A stretch of DNA of 64,000 nucleotides from the NCBI RefSeq assembly GCF_000409775.1, contig NZ_KE332388.1, positions 802,777 through 866,776 on the forward strand, read 5' to 3'. The notes under the pieces are model-generated. The model saw only the letters and a list, made by a program, of their open reading frames with translations. It had not been told where the DNA came from and did not search any database. The DNA is from Litchfieldella anticariensis FP35 = DSM 16096. GTDB taxonomy: Bacteria; Pseudomonadota; Gammaproteobacteria; Pseudomonadales; Halomonadaceae. Every line of letters begins with the position of its first letter. Position 1 is the first letter of the stretch. This document shows positions 46,030 through 56,100 of the stretch, in pieces. The position numbers were made by a program, and so were the translations under genes.

Positions 46030-47259
46030 TCAGGTGGCGACAGCCGCCTTGGGCTCGTCCACAGCGGCTGTCTCACGAATCGGCCAGTGCAGCGCCATGG
46101 TCACCAGGCTCAGTGCCACGCCGCTCCACCACACCCCATCATACGAGCCGGTGGTTTCGTAGAGCCAGCCGCCCAGCCACACTCCCGTAAAGCTACCAAC
46201 CTGGTGGCTGAGGAACACCACGCCATACAGCGTCGCCATATAGCGAGTGCCGAACATGGTCGCCACCAGACCGGTGGTCGGCGGTACAGTGGCCAGCCAC
46301 AGGAAGCCCATTGCGCAACTGAACGCCAACACACTGGTCAGGCTCAGCGGCAGCAACATGAACAACGCAATGGCCACGGCACGCCCAGCATAGATCGCAA
46401 TCAGCACCAAGCGCTTGGAGGCTCGCCCGGAAATCACTCCGGCCATGTAGGCCCCCACCACGTTACACAGCCCGATTAGGCTGATCGACCAGGCACCCAC
46501 CTTGGCATCGAAGCCGGCATCGACCAGGAAGGCTGGCATATGCACGGTGATGAAGGCCAGATGGAAGCCACACACGAAGAATCCGGCGGTCAGCAGCCAA
46601 TAGGAGACGTGGCCGCGGGCCAACTTGAGCGTAGCAGCAAATTCCCCAGGCGTAGCGATCGGCGCGGCGCCACCGGAGCCCTTGTCCGATGCGGCCAGCG
46701 GCATGGCCAGCAGTGCCATCGTCAGGCTCATCAGCGCCATGGCATTGAGCGCGCCACTCCACCCCAGCCAGTCGATCAGCTCCTGCGCTACCGGCGCCAG
46801 CAGGAACTGACCCATGGATCCCGCCGCCGTTCCGATCCCCAATACCCATTGGCGTCGGGACTCGTCTACCACCCGCGCCATCGCCGGCAATACGATGCCA
46901 AATGCCGTGCCTGCCACGCCAGCACCGACCAGCAGCCCCGCGCCACCATGCAGCACCCAGATCTGACTCACGTCGGCGGTCATCCACATGCCCAGGGCAT
47001 AGAGCACGGCACCACCCACAAGGACACGCACCGTACCGAAGCGGTCGGCCAGCCCTCCGGCCAACACCGCAATCACGCCCCAACTCAGGTTTTGAATCGC
47101 CAACGCCAGACCGATGATGTCGCGTCCCCAACCGTTGGCCTCGTTGAGCGGTTGTACGAACAGCCCGAAGCTGGAACGCAGGCCAAACGAGAGCATGAGC
47201 AGTAGTGAGCCACATAGGATCAACCACCACGTGGCAGCAGGCAGGCGAGCAGAACGCAT
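46030..47259 (-). CDS. Major facilitator superfamily transporter
   Basis: 409 residues from the ATG at 47259, with GGAG 8 bases upstream; longer in-frame starts lack ribosome sites. Twelve hydrophobic helices are seen, with the MFS loop motif LADRFGTVRVLVGG between helices 2 and 3. The second half contains SLIGLCNVVGAYMAGVISGRASKRL. The FGLFVQPLNEANGWGRDIIG opening places it near oxalate/formate-like or monocarboxylate MFS proteins. Substrate unknown. It is divergent from a LysR gene. Confidence 0.86.
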   Translation of the reverse strand: MRSARLPAATWWLILCGSLLLMLSFGLRSSFGLFVQPLNEANGWGRDIIGLALAIQNLSWGVIAVLAGGLADRFGTVRVLVGGAVLYALGMWMTADVSQIWVLHGGAGLLVGAGVAGTAFGIVLPAMARVVDESRRQWVLGIGTAAGSMGQFLLAPVAQELIDWLGWSGALNAMALMSLTMALLAMPLAASDKGSGGAAPIATPGEFAATLKLARGHVSYWLLTAGFFVCGFHLAFITVHMPAFLVDAGFDAKVGAWSISLIGLCNVVGAYMAGVISGRASKRLVLIAIYAGRAVAIALFMLLPLSLTSVLAFSCAMGFLWLATVPPTTGLVATMFGTRYMATLYGVVFLSHQVGSFTGVWLGGWLYETTGSYDGVWWSGVALSLVTMALHWPIRETAAVDEPKAAVAT

Positions 47260-47367
47260 GATGACGTCTCCAGTAGCCAAAAATTCATCAGGAGTCGCCA
47301 TCCTCGGTGTTTTCTGATAAACCGACAAACGAGTAATTACGCTTCCATGCATTAGAAAAACTCGGTC

Positions 47368-48243
47368 ATGAGCCAACCACCACTGAAAGCCATTCAATGC
47401 TTCTGCCTTGCCGCACAGCACCTTAGTTTCAAGAAGGCGGCTGAAGAAATCGCCGTCACATCAGGTGCGATTAGCCAGCAGATCAAGGGCCTGGAGAATT
47501 GGTTGGGGATGACGCTGTTCGAGCGTCGCGCACGCTCCATCATGCTTACCGAAGCGGGCAATGCCTACTACCGACGCATCGCGCCACTGATGGACGAACT
47601 GGTCGGCGTCAGCTACTCGATGCAGCAGGTGGATCGTCTCAAGGTGGTGCGCCTATCCCTACCACCCGCCTTTGCCCTGCTGTTTCTCGGTCCGGCCTTG
47701 CCCGCCTTTCGTGCCCATCATCCGGACATCGAGCTACAACTGCATGCCTCACCGATGCTCCACGCGCTGGAGGAAGCCGGCAATGACCTAGCGATTCGCT
47801 ATCTGCCCCAAGCCGACGATCAACTCGACTGTACCCTGCTAGTTAGACTCGAGATATTTCCAGTGTGTAGCCCGGCCTATCTGGCCGCCCACCCCGATCT
47901 CGCCCATGGTTGCTTGCACGGCACCACTCTAATCAACGATATCCTGCACCAGGACTGGCACCGCCTGACCCAGACCTACAACCTGGCACTCGCCGACACT
48001 CAGCGGTTGCACGTCGATCAGGCCATGCTCGCCCAGCAAAGCGCGGAGAATGGCCTCGGTATCGCCCTGGGTGATTCCCTACTCAGCCGTCAGGCCCTGG
48101 AGAGCGGTCGTTTGGTCGTACCGTTCGAGGCCAGACTGCCCGCTCGACGTCACCTCTATCTGGCCCATGCCAGAAAGCCGCTGCTCAGCCCTGCCGCCTG
48201 CACTGTCAAGCGCTGGCTCGTCGAGACATTTCGTGAAGAATAG
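47368..48243 (+). CDS. LysR-family regulator (GcvA-like), divergent from an MFS transporter
   Basis: 291 residues. The HTH reads FCLAAQHLSFKKAAEEIAVTSGAISQQIKGLE in outline, of GcvA type. The effector domain includes LRHASP-type features such as LHASPMLHALEEAGNDLAIRYL. The 108-base gap to the divergent MFS gene suggests that it controls the transporter. It ends before the convergent alcohol-dehydrogenase-like gene. Confidence 0.86.
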   Translation: MSQPPLKAIQCFCLAAQHLSFKKAAEEIAVTSGAISQQIKGLENWLGMTLFERRARSIMLTEAGNAYYRRIAPLMDELVGVSYSMQQVDRLKVVRLSLPPAFALLFLGPALPAFRAHHPDIELQLHASPMLHALEEAGNDLAIRYLPQADDQLDCTLLVRLEIFPVCSPAYLAAHPDLAHGCLHGTTLINDILHQDWHRLTQTYNLALADTQRLHVDQAMLAQQSAENGLGIALGDSLLSRQALESGRLVVPFEARLPARRHLYLAHARKPLLSPAACTVKRWLVETFREE

Positions 48244-48270
48244 CGATTTCCATGGCGATCCATTTTGCCA

Positions 48271-49278
48271 TCAGAACTCCAGACAGATTTTGCCAAAGTG
48301 GCGTCCCGCTTCTTCGTGACGGAAGGCGTCGGCGATCTCGTCCAACGTGAAACTACGATCGATCACCGGTCGCATGCTGCCAGCCTCCAGGGCACGGACC
48401 ATCTCGGCCTGATGCTGCCGGCTACCGACGATCAAGCCCTGAAGCCTGGCCTGCTTGGCCATCAGCTTGGCGGTGGGTATCTCGCCGGCACGACCGGTAA
48501 GCACACCGATCAGCGAGATATGTCCACCAATACGCACCGCCTCTATCGATTGCGGCAAGGTGCCGGGGCCACCAACCTCGATCACATGGTCGACGCCACG
48601 CCCGTCAGTGAGTTCTTTCACGCGCTTGCCCCACTCCGGCTCGGTCTTGTAGTTGAGGGTGTGATCGGCACCCAGCTCCACGAGCTTTTCAATCTTCTCA
48701 TCGGACGACGAGGTGGCAATCACCCGCGCACCCATCAATTTGGCGAACTGCAAGGCGAAGATCGACACCCCGCCGGTACCCAGTGCCAGCACCGTATCGC
48801 CGGCCTTGAGGCCGCCATCGACCACCAGGGCGCGCCAGGCAGTAAGGCCAGCCGTGGTCAATGTCGCCGCCTCGGCGTGGCTGTAACCCTCGGGAGCGCG
48901 GGTGAACCAGGTCGCCGGACGTACCACTTGCTCACAGGCATAGCCATCGACTCCGTCACCGGGCACGGTGGTGAAGTCACCGATTCGCGCCGGGCCATCG
49001 AGCCAGGTGGGAAAGAAGGTGGAGACGACCGAATCGCCAACCTGGAACTCCTCGACACCCTCTCCGATCGCTTCGACCACCCCGGCCCCATCGGCCATGG
49101 GGATGCGTCCATCCGCGGTCGGCTTACTTCCCGAGACGACGCCATAGTCATGGTAATTGAGCGAACTGGCATGTACCCGAACGCGGATCTCGCCCGGTCC
49201 CGGCTCACCGGGTTCCGATACATCAATGATGTCGAGACGGTCCAGACCACCGGGACTGCGCACTGCTACGGACTTCAT
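48271..49278 (-). CDS. Zinc-type alcohol dehydrogenase-like / quinone reductase-like oxidoreductase
   Basis: 335 residues of the MDR superfamily, with GAGGAGG before the start. The N-terminal GroES-like domain has VHASSLNYHDYGVVSG and GAGVVEAIGEGVEEFQVGDSVV. The NAD(P)-binding loop is LGTGGVSIFALQFAKLMGARVI. The four structural-zinc cysteines are absent, so it is not a classic zinc alcohol dehydrogenase; relatives reduce quinones or enones with NADPH. No regulator is adjacent. Confidence 0.87.
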   Translation of the reverse strand: MKSVAVRSPGGLDRLDIIDVSEPGEPGPGEIRVRVHASSLNYHDYGVVSGSKPTADGRIPMADGAGVVEAIGEGVEEFQVGDSVVSTFFPTWLDGPARIGDFTTVPGDGVDGYACEQVVRPATWFTRAPEGYSHAEAATLTTAGLTAWRALVVDGGLKAGDTVLALGTGGVSIFALQFAKLMGARVIATSSSDEKIEKLVELGADHTLNYKTEPEWGKRVKELTDGRGVDHVIEVGGPGTLPQSIEAVRIGGHISLIGVLTGRAGEIPTAKLMAKQARLQGLIVGSRQHQAEMVRALEAGSMRPVIDRSFTLDEIADAFRHEEAGRHFGKICLEF

Positions 49279-49487
49279 CGCTACCCTCCTCTTCGTTGTC
49301 GCGCTTCTCCGTTGACAACTGCCATCAATGAAAAGATACCGGAAAGCGAGGATGTTCTAAGCTTAAGGTAAGACAGCGGGGCACCTAATGACATCGATGC
49401 TGTCTGACATAAGGTCCATCGACAATATGATCGGTGGTACCAATCCGCACCGGGTGTCGCACCCCCTACGTCAGCAGGAGAAGCCCA

Positions 49488-49652
49488 ATGGGAACCATCG
49501 AGACTCTCACTGTTGGACTGGCCACCGCGGCCGTCCTGGCCATCGCCATCTATGCCGGCGTTGAATTCAAGCGGCGCCTGATCCGTCAGCCAGTGCGCAT
49601 CGACGACGAGCAGAAACGCATCGCACAGCGGAACCGGTTCAATCGTCGGTAA
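49488..49652 (+). CDS. 54-residue single-pass membrane protein
   Basis: The ATG at 49488 has AGGAG 9 bases upstream. The product is a single hydrophobic helix (about 6-24: TLTVGLATAAVLAIAIYAG) followed by a basic tail (EFKRRLIRQPVRIDDEQK, then RIAQRN). No family was recognised. It overlaps the 3' end of the GNAT remnant on the other strand. The surrounding bases have no clear promoter. Confidence 0.55.
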   Translation: MGTIETLTVGLATAAVLAIAIYAGVEFKRRLIRQPVRIDDEQKRIAQRNRFNRR

Positions 49653-49891
49653 ACGTCAAGCACATGGCGACACGCTCGCGTAATCCGCAGCGTGTATCAT
49701 CGCGCAGCAAGCGCGCCAAGTCCGCGCTCAGTTCATGTCGTGCTAGCCGCTGGAATCCCCGTCGCTCATAGAAAGGAGCATTCCAGGGCAAATTGGCAAA
49801 GGTGGTCAGGGTAAGCGCCTTGAACTGAGCGGCCATGGCCCAAGCTGTCACTCGCACACCAGCGCTCGTCCCAATCCTCGGCTAGCCATGG
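49639..49891 (-). pseudogene. Frameshifted remnant of a GNAT acetyltransferase
   Basis: The minus strand encodes RGLGRAL (motif A of GNAT enzymes) in one frame and, after a one-base shift, VTAWAMAAQFKALTLTTFAN with PWNAPFYERRGFQRL in another, a typical GNAT C-terminal half. The upstream part and the start are missing, and the frame change breaks the acetyl-CoA-binding motif. It is therefore non-functional. Confidence 0.58.
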
Positions 49892-49907
49892 CAAAGGCTA
49901 CCATCGG

Positions 49908-50129
49908 CTACTGCTCCTGATACGGCTGGGCCCACACCTTCTCCGGCTCATGGCGCTCGAGGATACTCTCCACTTGGCGTTGGACATCCTCCGGAACGAT
50001 CACCTTGAGTTGGTTGGTCTCCCTGTCCAGAAACAGCTTTTCCCGGTCAATCCCTTCGGATACCAATTCGTCAAACGCATTGATGGCCTTGAGGATGTCG
50101 TCATACGTGGCAGTAACGGTCTGGGTCAT
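49908..50129 (-). CDS. Small hypothetical cytoplasmic protein (73 residues)
   Basis: ATG at 50129 with GGAGG 5 bases upstream; an ATG five codons earlier (50144) is possible. The sequence is acidic and helical, TVTATYDDILKAINAFDELV followed by DVQRQVESILERHEPEKVW. No family or cofactor motif was recognised. It lies 45 bases upstream of nothing on its strand but follows the EF-G-like gene's start region only by being next to its 3' end, so no functional link is implied. Confidence 0.6.
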   Translation of the reverse strand: MTQTVTATYDDILKAINAFDELVSEGIDREKLFLDRETNQLKVIVPEDVQRQVESILERHEPEKVWAQPYQEQ

Positions 50130-50174
50130 GATGTCCTCCGACACACGCAGAGATGATGGATGGTCGCTGCCTGA

Positions 50175-52223
50175 TCACGCCTCCTCTTCCTTGTGCGGCC
50201 GGTAGTCCTGCATCAGCTGTCGCTGGACATTCTCGGGCGCCGGTTCATAGTGGCTGAACTGCAGGGTATAGGTGCCGGAGCCGCCGGTCATGGCATTGAG
50301 GCGATTAGGGTAGTCGGCGATTTCCGCCAACGGCACCACCGCCTGGATGCTGATCTGGTCGCTCATGGAACGGGTATCCTGGATACGGCCACGACTTGCC
50401 GAGAGATCGGCCGTGATATCCCCCATGGCATTTCCTGGAGCTTCGACCACCAACTCCGCCATCGGCTCCAGCACGATGGGGCCTGCCTTGTGCACGGCAT
50501 CCAGGAAGGCCTTGCGGCCGGCGATAACGAAGGCAATCTCCTTGGAATCCACTGGGTGGGTCTTGCCGTCGTGCACGGTCACCCGCACATCCTGCAATGG
50601 ATAGCCGGCAATCGCTCCACTCGCCATGGCCTGGCGGACGCCCTTTTCCACCGCCGGCAGCAATGACCCCGGAATGACGCCGCCTCGAATGGTATCCATG
50701 AACTCGAATCCGGCCCCGCGCGGCAACGGCTCGACACGCAAGAACACCTCGCCGAATTGGCCGGCACCTCCAGTCTGCTTCTTGTGTCGGCAATGCCCCT
50801 CGGCAACGCCGGTAATAGTCTCCCGATAAGCAATGGAAGGCGGGCTGGTCTCGACCTCCACACGATAACGCTGGTTCAGGCGCTCCAGGGCCATACGCAG
50901 GTGCAACTCACCCAATCCACGCAACACCGTCTCCTGGGTGGCCGAATCCTGTTCAACACGCAACCCTGGGTCTTCCTCGACCATCTTCGCCAAGGCTTCC
51001 CAGAGTTTTTGTTCGTCGCCGTGACGCATCGCCTGGATCGCCAGCCCGAACACCGGGGCAGGCAATTCCACAGGGCGCAGATGGATATGGTCTTCGTCGT
51101 GGGAATCGTGCAGCACGGTATCGAAGGTCACCTCATCTACCTTGGCCAGGGCACAGATCTCGCCTGGGCCACAACGTGACACGTCCAGATGCTGCCGCCC
51201 TTGGAGACGAAACAGGTTGCCTACCCGAAACGGTTTGCGGGCGTCCCCAGCGAACAGTCGTGTATCGCGGGTCACGGTGCCTTGATGGACGCGGAACACC
51301 GCCATCTTGCCAAGGAAGGGATCGTGTTCGATCTTCACCACATGCGCCAATACATGGGCATCCGGGTCAGGGAGCGCCTGGTACTCGCGGGTACCTTCAG
51401 CGTCTTGTCGGAGAAAGGGCGACGGGTTGCCTTCCAAGGGGTTGGGCATCAGTCGTGAGAAGATGTCCAGCAGCTCACTTACCCCGGCACCGGTGATAGC
51501 CGAGGTAAAACAAACGGGCACCAAGTGCCCGTCGCGCAATGCCGCCTCGAAAGGCTCATGTAGTTGCTCTGGATTGAGCTCCTCCCCCTGTTCCAGGTAC
51601 AGCGCCATCAACTCCTCGTCCAACTCCACCACTTGATCGACCAGCATCTCGTGGGTTTCAGCGACAGAGGAAAAGTCCGCCTCGCCGTCAGGGGCGAAGA
51701 AGCAGTCCGAAACCCGCTCTGCGCTTGAAGCAGGCAGGTTGAGAGGTAGACATTGAGGACCGAAAGCGGCGCGGATCTCTTCCAGCAGGATGGCTAGCCC
51801 GGAGGGGGCGGTATCGATCTGGTTGACGATGATCAGCCGACACAGCCCTCTTGCCTCAGCCCATTGCATGATCCGGCGTGTCGTGGCATCGACACCGACA
51901 CGGGCATTGATCACCACCGCTACCGTCTCCACGGCGGGTAGAATCGACAATGCGGCCCCCTGGAAGTCGGCATACCCAGGTGTGTCGATCAGGTCGATCC
52001 ATGTGTCCTTCCACTCCAGCCCCATCACCGAGGCCGTAATCGAGTGTTGCAGGGCTTTCTCTTCGGGAGTGGTGTCGCTGATCGTGGAGCCCCTCTCCAC
52101 GCTGCCGGCACCATTCACGACACCGGCCGCTGTCAACAAGGCTTCGGCCAGGGTCGTCTTTCCCGACCCGGCCGGGCCGGTCAGGGCAATATTACGAATA
52201 CGTTCAGGGGATCGCTCGGGCAT
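50175..52223 (-). CDS. Elongation factor G-like GTPase (EF-G paralogue)
   Basis: 682 residues. GTPase motifs are G1 GPAGSGKTT (15-23), G3 DTPGYADF and G4 NQID (in place of NKxD), followed by domain II and the EF-G C-terminal domains (VVPLAEIADYPNRLNAMTGGSGTYTLQFSHY). The C terminus PENVQRQLMQDYRPHKEEE resembles the EF-G-like family found beside fusA in many gammaproteobacteria, which is not the main translation factor. Its role is unproven; a specialised or stress-related translation role is possible. Confidence 0.85.
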   Translation of the reverse strand: MPERSPERIRNIALTGPAGSGKTTLAEALLTAAGVVNGAGSVERGSTISDTTPEEKALQHSITASVMGLEWKDTWIDLIDTPGYADFQGAALSILPAVETVAVVINARVGVDATTRRIMQWAEARGLCRLIIVNQIDTAPSGLAILLEEIRAAFGPQCLPLNLPASSAERVSDCFFAPDGEADFSSVAETHEMLVDQVVELDEELMALYLEQGEELNPEQLHEPFEAALRDGHLVPVCFTSAITGAGVSELLDIFSRLMPNPLEGNPSPFLRQDAEGTREYQALPDPDAHVLAHVVKIEHDPFLGKMAVFRVHQGTVTRDTRLFAGDARKPFRVGNLFRLQGRQHLDVSRCGPGEICALAKVDEVTFDTVLHDSHDEDHIHLRPVELPAPVFGLAIQAMRHGDEQKLWEALAKMVEEDPGLRVEQDSATQETVLRGLGELHLRMALERLNQRYRVEVETSPPSIAYRETITGVAEGHCRHKKQTGGAGQFGEVFLRVEPLPRGAGFEFMDTIRGGVIPGSLLPAVEKGVRQAMASGAIAGYPLQDVRVTVHDGKTHPVDSKEIAFVIAGRKAFLDAVHKAGPIVLEPMAELVVEAPGNAMGDITADLSASRGRIQDTRSMSDQISIQAVVPLAEIADYPNRLNAMTGGSGTYTLQFSHYEPAPENVQRQLMQDYRPHKEEEA

Positions 52224-52321
52224 GGGTTTTCCCCCCGCTGCTGGGTTGGCGTGCCACCATGAGGAAGTTACCTAAAAAAGGGTAGCAGGCGCGGGGAAAG
52301 GCAGCGACACAAGCCGGTCAG

Positions 52322-53023
52322 CTAGCGGATGAAGTCTCCACGGTCGTGACGACTGTCAGGTCGGAACAAAGGCGCGCGCCGATGACCATCGAAGCGGTGC
52401 CGATGTATGCCATGATCCCACTTTCGACCATGCGGTCGCCATTGGGACGGGTGCCCAGGCCATACCCTGTGCTCGATGCGTGCGCCACCGATGGAGTGCC
52501 TGTCCTGAGGCCAGATGACGACAGCCCCTCCAGAGTGGATGCCGTGAACATCACCCCACCGTTGCGTACCAAAATGATCGACACCAAAGCGTCGTGACGA
52601 CCGCCGCTCGTGACCGAAGTCACGGGTATCGCGGTGCCGAGGGCCAGTACTCCAGACACGGGGCGCTTTCCCATCACGATGCAGACGATGACTCATGCCT
52701 GGGGCAGTACCGAAGCGATTTGGCGTAGTATCGAAGCGATCTGTGGCAGTGCCGAAGCGCACCGTTCCATGCCCATGCTGCATGTCAGGGGCCCCTCGAA
52801 AGATAACGACCCCATGTTGCCGCTCGAAACCACCTCCCACGACGCTGATTTGCACGCCCGGTACCGACACTACCCGCTCACCAGCAGGGAACACGATCGG
52901 CGTCTGCACCTGACTGGACTCAATTTCGCGTAATGGCAGTTCTCGCTCGTGTGCTGACAACGGTGAGGACCAGATCAACAGACCCAGCGAGGGGGCAAGA
53001 ACAAACTTGATGAGAACGTTCAT
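52322..53023 (-). CDS. Arginine/histidine-rich exported protein of unknown function
   Basis: 233 residues from the ATG at 53023, with GGGAG upstream. A typical Sec signal peptide (MNVLIKFVLAPSLGLLIWSS, cleavage near AHE) is followed by about 40 residues of ordinary composition, then a long region rich in Arg, His, Gly and Asp. It includes three seven-residue repeats encoded by a 21-base tandem repeat. The region beyond the repeats has the composition of a shifted frame, so a frameshift in the second half is possible. No family was recognised. Confidence 0.45.
   Translation of the reverse strand: MNVLIKFVLAPSLGLLIWSSPLSAHERELPLREIESSQVQTPIVFPAGERVVSVPGVQISVVGGGFERQHGVVIFRGAPDMQHGHGTVRFGTATDRFDTTPNRFGTAPGMSHRLHRDGKAPRVWSTGPRHRDTRDFGHERRSSRRFGVDHFGTQRWGDVHGIHSGGAVVIWPQDRHSIGGARIEHRVWPGHPSQWRPHGRKWDHGIHRHRFDGHRRAPLFRPDSRHDRGDFIR
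52701..52763 (-). repeat. Three tandem copies of a 21-base repeat inside the exported protein gene
   Basis: Units at 52701-52721, 52722-52742 and 52743-52763 share a core GAAGCGAT or GAAGCGCA and code (minus strand) for RFGTATD, RFDTTPN and RFGTAPG. Whole codons are repeated, so the reading frame is kept. Confidence 0.6.
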
Positions 53024-53178
53024 GGGGCACTTCTCCCCGGTGGCAGGCTTGATCAGAGAGAACCGTACCGCTATTCCCACATCAAACATGCACGCCGCAT
53101 TGCTTCATCCGAGGCGAGTAGCAACCACATATGCTGCTCTGTTCAGATAGGACGTCGCCTTCTCTGCATCGTTCCCGC

Positions 53179-56100
53179 TTACGCCAAGTGGGATGTCCGA
53201 GTTTCCGAAGGTTGCGGACGGTAGCCAGAGCCGCGTCGCAACCGTTCCGTGACTTGCCATTGAATCTCGGTGGGCAGCGGCTTCAAGGCGTGCACGTCGC
53301 CATTTTGCAGTACCGCTTCCGGGACGCCGTCGCGATACAGTAGCCGGTTGCCGGATACTGCCGGCAGGCGGGCACCGGGAGTCAGCACCCCTAACAGGTT
53401 GAGCGGGTCGGCAGCCGACACGACGACACGCGTATCGTCCAGTTCGCGCTTGCGCATGGCCTTGAGCGCTCCCACCGCTTCGGGTAACGCGAATTGCTCG
53501 CCGGCGAACTGTTGTACGAAGCGGCCACCGCGGATCTCGCCACGCGCCTCCAGACGACGATAAACGTAAAGCAGTTCACGCCAGGGCGGCAATGCCGATT
53601 CGCGCTCCAGCACCCGCCGGAACACCACGCCATAGCGTTGCAACAGTACCCAGGCGATATGCTCCAGACTCTCCAAGTCAGTGGTGATTCGCCGAGGGGG
53701 AGTGGTTTCCTCGCCCTCCGGCACCGGCAGCCACGACCAGCGCCCGCCAGCATCCACGCCCGGTGCCTGACGACGGCGCCGCCGGCCACCAGCACTGATC
53801 GGCGGGCGTTTGTGGGCTGGGGCGATCAATGCCCGCAGGCCATTGAAGGTATCCGAGGTCACCAGTCCCCAGGCCGCCAGTTCGCCCAACGCCTCCTCTA
53901 CCTGAGTGCGCAACATGCGCGTGGGTCCAAGCAGGTCGGCAAAGAACATCGCTCCGCCGGCCTGCAGTGCCTCCAGCACCCGGCGGGCACCGCCGGAGAG
54001 TGGCAGCGCCTCGGCATCGGGCCCTGGAGCCGCAGCTCGCCAGTCGCCCAGCGCTTGCCGTTCGACCAACGCGATCGGTGTATTGCGCAGCGGTCCCGGG
54101 CGGTGGCGCTCGTCGTCCGCCGCCACGCGCGGCGACACTAGGCGCAGCCACACGAAACGGCCGCTGGCGAGCAACTGATCCAGTAGATAGGGGGCGTAAT
54201 CTGCGACGCGGCCCGGCAGTACGTCCTGCTCCCAGGCGCCAGCCGCAACAGGAAACCCTTCCAGGCGCTCCACGGCGCTCGCCAAGGCCTCCACCCCTTC
54301 CGGCCGTTCCGTCAAACCATGCCAGTCGAGCAGGAAACGCAGGTAGTGCTGAATACTGACGGGCTCGATCTCGGCGCGCTTGCGATCGACGGCGTAACGA
54401 TGCATGCGTGCCAGCAACCGACGCTCGCACCACTCGACTTCACTGGTGGCCCCGGCAAAACTGCCTTGCAACACGAAGCCTTCGCTCTCCAAGCGCGCCA
54501 ATGCCGCCGTTACCCGCTCCAGTGCCACTCCCAATGGAATGGCAAGTGCCGTGGCGGTCGTCGGCCCTACGCTTTCCAGGCGCGAGCGCAGCACCTCGAT
54601 CAAGGCCGTGTCGGCATCATCGGGCACCGCACCCACCGCCTCGATGATCGGGTCGAGCGTTGCGCGTGGGTGGATCTCGCGCAGTTCAGCCAAGCGCTCG
54701 GCGGCAACCCACAGTGTCTCGCCGCCGGTCATTGAGACAGCCGTGGCACGGCGTGCCGTAGCGAGCGACTCGAACCAGGACTGCCACTCGGCGCCTTCAT
54801 CAGCGCTAATGAAACCACTCAACACCAGGGCATCATGAAGCTCGTCGCTATCGCGTGGTTGCGGCCAGGCCTCGTCACGCACACGGCGTACGACCTCTGG
54901 GTCATAGCGAGCCGAAGCGGCAGCATCCGCCACATCCATGGTGTCGCCGGTGCGCACGCTAAGAGTGCGACGCTCCTCTTGGGCGCCGTCGTCGAGAAAG
55001 GCATAGGGCCGGGCATTGACTACCTCCTCCGCCAGCGGCGACGGCACGGCGAGATCGCTGCCACTGACCACGACTTCCCCCCGCTCCAACCGTTCGAGCA
55101 GACGTTCCAGCCCGCTTACGTCCATGGCCTCGGTCAGGCAATCGCGCAGCGTCTGGGAAACCAGCGGGTGATCAGGAATCTCGCGTGCGCCGGCCAGGTT
55201 CTCGGCACACGCCAATTGGTCGGGGAAGACCACCGACAGCAGGTCCTCGGCGTCCTGGCGCTGCAATTGCGGCGGGCGCCGCCGGCCATTGCGGGTACGC
55301 GGCACCGCCAGGCCGATAGAGGCGTTCCAGCGCCAGCGCATACCGAACATCGGCGCATCGAGCAGCGCCTGAATCAGTACTTCACGCACTGTCTTGCTGT
55401 TCAGGTAGTTCCATACCTCGTCGAGTGGAAAGCTATGGGTGGGCCCCAGCGACAGTACGATGGTGTCTTCCAGCGCCGCCGCCTGCAGCTCGAAATTGAA
55501 CTTGCGACAGAAACGCTTACGCAGCGCCAGCCCCCAGGCACGATTGAGCCGAGAACCAAACGGGGCATGCAATACCAGATGCATGTCGCCGGCCTCATCG
55601 AAGAAACGCTCGAGCACCAGATGCGCCTGGTTGGGCACCACACCGAGTGCTGCACGCGCCCGGGCCAGATATGCAGCAAGCTGCTCGGCCGCCTCGCTAG
55701 AGAGACCATAAGCTGTTTCCAGCCACTCATGCGCGGCGTCTTCGCCACCGTCCGCCAGGCGCTCATCCACGCCAGCACGCAGACGCGACACCGCCTGGGA
55801 TAGTTCCTCGGTACGCGCCGGTGCCTCGCCGAACCAGAAGGGGATGCTCGGCGGCGCACCCTTGGCGTCCTCGACGAATACCCGCCCGGTCGCCACCTTG
55901 AGAATGCGATAGCCCTGGTTGCCAAGCTGAAAGACATCGCCTGGCATGCTTTCGAAGGCGAAGTCCTCGTTGACCGTGCCGACGCGGATATCCTCCGGTT
56001 GCAGCATCACGTCGTAATCGAACTGGTCGGGTATCGCGCCACCATTGGTCAGCGCCACCAGTCGTGCGGCTCTTCTTGGCCGCAGGCGGGCGTTGACCCG

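Noticed and set aside
52318-52677. Alternative 119-codon frame in the exported protein gene
   Set aside because: It lacks a signal peptide and ribosome site; it may be the continuation after a frameshift, but that cannot be decided here.
54835-55803. 322-codon plus-strand frame inside lhr
   Set aside because: Antisense to a well conserved helicase gene; no ribosome site and no family match.
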